From contig DJNY01000119.1 in NCBI GenBank assembly GCA_002441865.1, positions 1 to 8,861 on the forward strand: a DNA stretch of 8,861 nucleotides, in the 5' to 3' direction. Source of the stretch: Lachnospiraceae bacterium UBA6452. GTDB taxonomy: Bacteria; Bacillota; Clostridia; Lachnospirales; Lachnospiraceae. How positions within the stretch are numbered: position 1 is the stretch's first letter; every line of letters begins with the position of its first letter. The notes beneath the pieces are model-generated. The model was given only the letters and a program-made list of their open reading frames with translations. It did no database searches and was not told where the DNA came from. A program made the translations under genes and the position numbers. Positions 5,854 through 8,861 of the stretch are shown here, piece after piece.

Positions 5854-7009
5854 AATATTTTTTAAAATCTCTAAAAAGCATTTAGGGCAGGTATTTATTT
5901 TTTCCGGTATTTTTCTGATCCTCATCTTCCTGATGAGCATCTCTCAGTCCAAAGCACTGAGCGGTGATTTCAGTGCCAAAAAGATAGATATTACCATACT
6001 GGACGAGGATCATTCCATGCTCAGCCAGAGCATACAGGACTACCTTGGCTCCCGTCACAATCTGGTAACACTTGAGAAAACAGATGCGGAATCCCTGACA
6101 GATAATCTTTTTTACCAGCAGATCAGTTTTGTACTGACGATTCCCAAAGGATTTGAAAAGCAGTTTCTGACAGATACACCCCTGAAGCTGTCGCACAGCA
6201 TCAGACAGGACAATGCGAACGGCTTTTTCGTCAACGAACAGCTGAACAGTTATCTGGATTCGATCTCCTTATACTGTACAGGCGGCTACTCCCTGACAGA
6301 CGCCATTGCCGCCACCGATCAGAATCTGGCAGATTCTCCGAAGGTAGAAGCCATTTCCTTTCAAAAGACGGCAGACAGCGGGAACACAACCATGTTTTAC
6401 TGGTTCCAGTACATGAGCTATATCTTCCTGATGATCTTCTCCCTCAGTCTGGTACCGATCCTTGTAACGTTCCAGCAGACAGATGTCAGTGCCCGGATCG
6501 CCTGCTCTGCCCTGCCTGCGCAGGCGCGTACCCTGCAGCTTGGACTCGGATGCATCTGCTACAGCATTCTGACATGGCTTATTTTCACCCTTGCCGCTGT
6601 CCTGTTCTTCGGTCCGAAAAACGTTTTTTCCCAGCAGGGACGGCTCTGTATCTTAAACAGCTTTGTATTTACCCTGATCTGCGTTGCGATCACACTGCTT
6701 TTGAGCACCTTCGGACTGAAAGACAATGCCCTTAACCTGGTCTCCAATATCATTGGGATCGGCATGAGCTTCCTTTGCGGCATTTTTGTACCGCAGTGGT
6801 ATTTAGGCACCGGTGTTTTAGCCGTTGCAAAGTTTCTTCCGGCTTACTGGTATATCAGGATCATCAACATGGTAACAGGCTGGTCCGGAGAAAGTTACTC
6901 TCTGGCAAATTACTGGAAATATATCGGTATGCAGTGTATTTTCCTCGTTGCGATCTTCTCCGTATACCTTGTGACAAACAAGCAGCGGAAAAAGGCAAGC
7001 CTTGCATAA
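5840..7009 (+). CDS. ABC-2 type permease subunit 2 of the exporter
   Basis: The product is 389 residues. The ATG at 5840 lies inside the end of permease 1 and is preceded by AGGAGG, so the start is well supported. The protein has the same plan as permease 1: a first helix at about 16-35, a soluble domain at about 40-185, and then helices near 188-210, 233-257, 270-290, 300-322 and 363-379. Its sequence differs clearly from permease 1, so this is a heterodimeric transporter and not a recent tandem duplication. The segment FLCGIFVPQWYLG (311-323) resembles the conserved GxxxP-containing helix of ABC-2 permeases. It should combine with permease 1 and the ATPase into one exporter. It is the last gene of the operon and ends 4 bases from the end of the convergent glucosidase gene, with no clear terminator between them. 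Confidence 0.88.
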   Translation: MQVFKIFFKISKKHLGQVFIFSGIFLILIFLMSISQSKALSGDFSAKKIDITILDEDHSMLSQSIQDYLGSRHNLVTLEKTDAESLTDNLFYQQISFVLTIPKGFEKQFLTDTPLKLSHSIRQDNANGFFVNEQLNSYLDSISLYCTGGYSLTDAIAATDQNLADSPKVEAISFQKTADSGNTTMFYWFQYMSYIFLMIFSLSLVPILVTFQQTDVSARIACSALPAQARTLQLGLGCICYSILTWLIFTLAAVLFFGPKNVFSQQGRLCILNSFVFTLICVAITLLLSTFGLKDNALNLVSNIIGIGMSFLCGIFVPQWYLGTGVLAVAKFLPAYWYIRIINMVTGWSGESYSLANYWKYIGMQCIFLVAIFSVYLVTNKQRKKASLA

Positions 7010-7013
7010 AATA

Positions 7014-8663
7014 TCACTCCTTATATTCGTATACTCTTGCTTCATACGGCTTCAACATGCCATGCACGGGATTCGGATAATTGCATATTACAAGCTTTCC
7101 CTTTTTGCCCCTGAACTCTTTTATGTTATGCCACTTCAGGCTATGTGCACTGAAGGAGCATACCACAAGAAGGCTCTTATGCCGATAGGTCCGCTTGTAC
7201 ACATATAATTTATTACTACGCTTATCGTATTCCTTATAGTCGCCCCACAGTGCCACATCACTGTTTTTCCGATAATGGAGGCATCTGCGGTAAAGCTTCA
7301 GAATGCTGAACGGCTGCTCTTCTTCCGCCGCAACGTTGATCTTTTTATAATTCGGGTTGACATAAAACCATGGTTTACCGGTCGTAAATCCGGCATTTTG
7401 GCTGTCATCCCACTGCATGGGCGTACGTGCAGAATCCCTGCTGGATGCATGGATCCGCTCCATCCGCTTCTCCACACTGTCTTTCAGATGGAACGTATGA
7501 TAATTGTTATGGGAAGAAACATCCACATACTGGTCAATAGACGAAAGCTTTATATTCGTCATACCGATCTCCTGTCCCTGGTATACAAAAGGCGTTCCCT
7601 GCTGAAACAGATAGCAGACCGCAAGCATCGAGCCGCTTGCCCTGTGATACTTTTCATTTCCGTATCGGCTGATGACTCTCGGGTGGTCATGGTTTTCCAG
7701 ATACAACGTATTCCATGCCCTTCCGTTCAATGCTTTCTGCCATTTACTGAATGCATGCTTCAGGCTTCTGAGATGGAACGGCCGCTGCATGTATTCCGTA
7801 AAAATACAATCGGCAAACATATGATCAAAATGAAACATCAGATCCAGCGACTTATTCCTGCCCGTCAGATAGGAAAGCGCAGACCTCGTACTTGTCATCG
7901 GGCCTTCCCCCAGCTGAAAGCAGTCATATTCCTCACATACTTTCCGGAATTCTGCCAGATACTCATGAATATGCGGACCATCTTTATAAAAAGGAAGACC
8001 ATTCGCCGCCGGAATAAACGGCAGTCCGTTTGGCAGATTATCAGCCTTTGAAATAAAGGTGATCACATCTTCCCGGAATCCATCTACACCTCTGTCCAGC
8101 CAGAACCGCATGATGCTTTTGACTTCCTCCCGCACTTTTGGATTGTCCATATTCAGATCCGGCTGTTTTTTTGCAAAAATGTGCAGGTAATACTGATCAC
8201 GCTCCGGACAATATTCCCACGCCTTTCCCTCAAAAAGACTGTCCCAGTTGTTTGGCAGCTTCCCATTCTTTCCATCACGCCAGATGTAATAATCACTGTA
8301 CGGATTATCCCTGCTTTTCTTGCTTTCCAGAAACCACGGATGTTCATCGGAGGTATGATTGACTACCAGATCCATGATCACCTTCATCCCCATGCTGTGT
8401 GCCTTATCGAGCACCTTTTGGAACTGCTCCAGATCCCCATAATCCGGGTGGATATTTTTATAGTCGGAAATATCATAGCCATAGTCCGCATTCGGGGAAG
8501 GGTAAAGCGGTGAAAACCATATACCATCGACTCCCAGCGATTTTATGTAAGGCAGTTTTTCGTAAACACCGTACAGATCGCCGATCCCATCTCCGTTTCC
8601 ATCATAAAAACTTCTGATCCATATCTGGTAAAATGCCATTCTTTTGTACCAATCTTTTTCCAT
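7014..8663 (-). CDS. GH13 alpha-glucosidase, oligo-1,6-glucosidase-like
   Basis: The product is 549 residues from the ATG at 8663, chosen for its AGAGG ribosome site. An ATG 12 codons upstream lacks one and adds non-family sequence. No signal peptide is seen, so the enzyme is cytoplasmic. The order is an (alpha/beta)8 barrel with Ca-site DGNGDGIGD (21-29), region I DLVVNHTS (98-105), region II GFREDV with nucleophile D199, acid/base E253 in LGEGPM, and region IV ENHD with D326. The SARTPMQWDD segment (411-420) and a C-terminal beta domain follow. The length is close to the roughly 560 residues of the family. Valine directly after the nucleophile is associated with alpha-1,6 activity in oligo-1,6-glucosidases (isomaltases), so short isomalto-oligosaccharides are the likely substrates. 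Alpha-1,4-glucosidase or trehalose-6-phosphate hydrolase activity is less likely but not excluded. Residue 198 is Glu where Bacillus enzymes have Met. Confidence 0.92.
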   Translation of the reverse strand: MEKDWYKRMAFYQIWIRSFYDGNGDGIGDLYGVYEKLPYIKSLGVDGIWFSPLYPSPNADYGYDISDYKNIHPDYGDLEQFQKVLDKAHSMGMKVIMDLVVNHTSDEHPWFLESKKSRDNPYSDYYIWRDGKNGKLPNNWDSLFEGKAWEYCPERDQYYLHIFAKKQPDLNMDNPKVREEVKSIMRFWLDRGVDGFREDVITFISKADNLPNGLPFIPAANGLPFYKDGPHIHEYLAEFRKVCEEYDCFQLGEGPMTSTRSALSYLTGRNKSLDLMFHFDHMFADCIFTEYMQRPFHLRSLKHAFSKWQKALNGRAWNTLYLENHDHPRVISRYGNEKYHRASGSMLAVCYLFQQGTPFVYQGQEIGMTNIKLSSIDQYVDVSSHNNYHTFHLKDSVEKRMERIHASSRDSARTPMQWDDSQNAGFTTGKPWFYVNPNYKKINVAAEEEQPFSILKLYRRCLHYRKNSDVALWGDYKEYDKRSNKLYVYKRTYRHKSLLVVCSFSAHSLKWHNIKEFRGKKGKLVICNYPNPVHGMLKPYEARVYEYKE

Positions 8664-8670
8664 ACCGCTA

Positions 8671-8675
8671 CCTCT
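8671..8675 (-). promoter_or_regulatory. Ribosome binding site that fixes the glucosidase start
   Basis: The minus strand reads AGAGG after a run of A, 7 bases before the ATG at 8663-8661. It supports the MEKDWYKR start, which places the WYKRMAFYQIWIRSF family motif at the normal distance from the N-terminus. Confidence 0.6.
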
Positions 8676-8724
8676 TTTTTTATGGTTTTCTGTTTTCACA
8701 TCTGCTTTTCATTGACATCCGTTT

Positions 8725-8754
8725 ATTCTCAGCCGGCTTTTCAACACCGGTCAA
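8725..8754 (-). promoter_or_regulatory. Weak candidate promoter upstream of the glucosidase gene
   Basis: On the minus strand TTGACC (8754-8749) and GAGAAT (8730-8725) are spaced by 18 bases. The -35 overlaps the stop codon of the upstream frame. The match is modest and the -10 is poor. The gene may instead be read through from upstream, because no clear terminator lies in the 87-base gap at 8664-8750. Confidence 0.22.
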
Positions 8755-8861
8755 TGCATATGAAAAATTCGTGAAATCTTTTCATATTCTTTCAGGAACT
8801 CTTCATACGCCATCTCATACTCTTTCTTGAATGATTCCCTGCATTCCTCTCCAAATTCCTC
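8751..8861 (-). CDS. Possible C-terminal tail of an upstream gene (start outside window), unknown product
   Basis: Reading the minus strand from the window edge, one frame stays open for 36 codons to a TGA at 8753-8751, while the other two minus frames hit stops. The peptide is rich in Glu, Lys, Tyr and Phe, with helical heptad-like spacing (FKKEYEMAYEEFLKEYEKI), and ends in RIFHMH. This composition looks like a real protein end, perhaps a charged helical C-terminus. The fragment is too short to assign a family. It would be co-oriented with the glucosidase, 87 bases upstream of it. Confidence 0.45.
   Translation of the reverse strand, partial: EEFGEECRESFKKEYEMAYEEFLKEYEKISRIFHMH

Noticed and set aside
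6990..7006. GGCAAGCC/GCAAGCCTTGC palindrome at the end of permease 2, as a bidirectional terminator
   Set aside because: The symmetric arms leave a loop of only 1-2 bases. A realistic loop reduces the stem to about 4 bp. Only the minus-strand side has a T-run.
4708..7009. Tandem duplication origin of the two permeases
   Set aside because: They share overall architecture, but I see no extended sequence identity. They look like an old heterodimeric pair and not a recent duplication.
7275..8051. 258-codon plus-strand open frame opposite the glucosidase
   Set aside because: It is antisense to the conserved GH13 barrel. The product is Arg/His/Ile-rich with no recognisable domain, as expected for a shadow frame.
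8700..8750. Possible catabolite-repression (cre) site upstream of the glucosidase
   Set aside because: No stretch in the gap at 8664-8750 fits the TGWAANCGNTNWCA pattern. AGCCGGCT is a short palindrome but does not match.

Overview
The window looks like chromosomal DNA of a Gram-positive Clostridia member, most like a gut Lachnospiraceae-type genome. The support is moderate GC, strong AGGAGG-type ribosome binding sites, tightly packed operons and protein families common there. This is judged from style and families only. No rRNA, tRNA, CRISPR array, insertion sequence or integrase was seen.

Layout, left to right. (1) Positions 1-452 (+) hold the C-terminal half of a LysR-type regulator, cut by the window edge and closed by a hairpin terminator. 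(2) Positions 472-3509 form a four-gene minus-strand operon, transcribed from right to left: DesK-like histidine kinase, NarL-family response regulator, a 78-residue coiled-coil protein, and a seven-helix membrane diguanylate cyclase. (3) Positions 3510-3735 are a divergent control region with a palindrome, ATGACA-AA-TGTCAT, that overlaps candidate promoter elements in both directions. (4) Positions 3736-7009 form a plus-strand operon of one ABC ATPase and two ABC-2 permeases. (5) Positions 7014-8663 (-) encode a GH13 oligo-1,6-glucosidase-like enzyme that converges on the ABC operon with a 4-base gap. (6) Positions 8751-8861 (-) are the possible C-terminal tail of a further gene.

The core is a divergent two-component/ABC exporter module. 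Its gene content (DesK-type kinase, NarL-type regulator, ATPase, two half-size permeases) matches the Bacillus subtilis LnrJK-LnrLMN type, which senses and resists membrane-active antimicrobials. The likely logic is that the kinase senses a membrane-perturbing compound, the phosphorylated regulator binds the palindrome, and the exporter plus the kinase operon are induced. The unusual part is that the regulator operon continues without an obvious break into a small coiled-coil protein and a membrane diguanylate cyclase that appears to lack the usual product-inhibition site. This suggests that envelope or antimicrobial sensing is coupled to cyclic-di-GMP synthesis. The LysR fragment and the glucosidase appear to be unrelated flanking genes.
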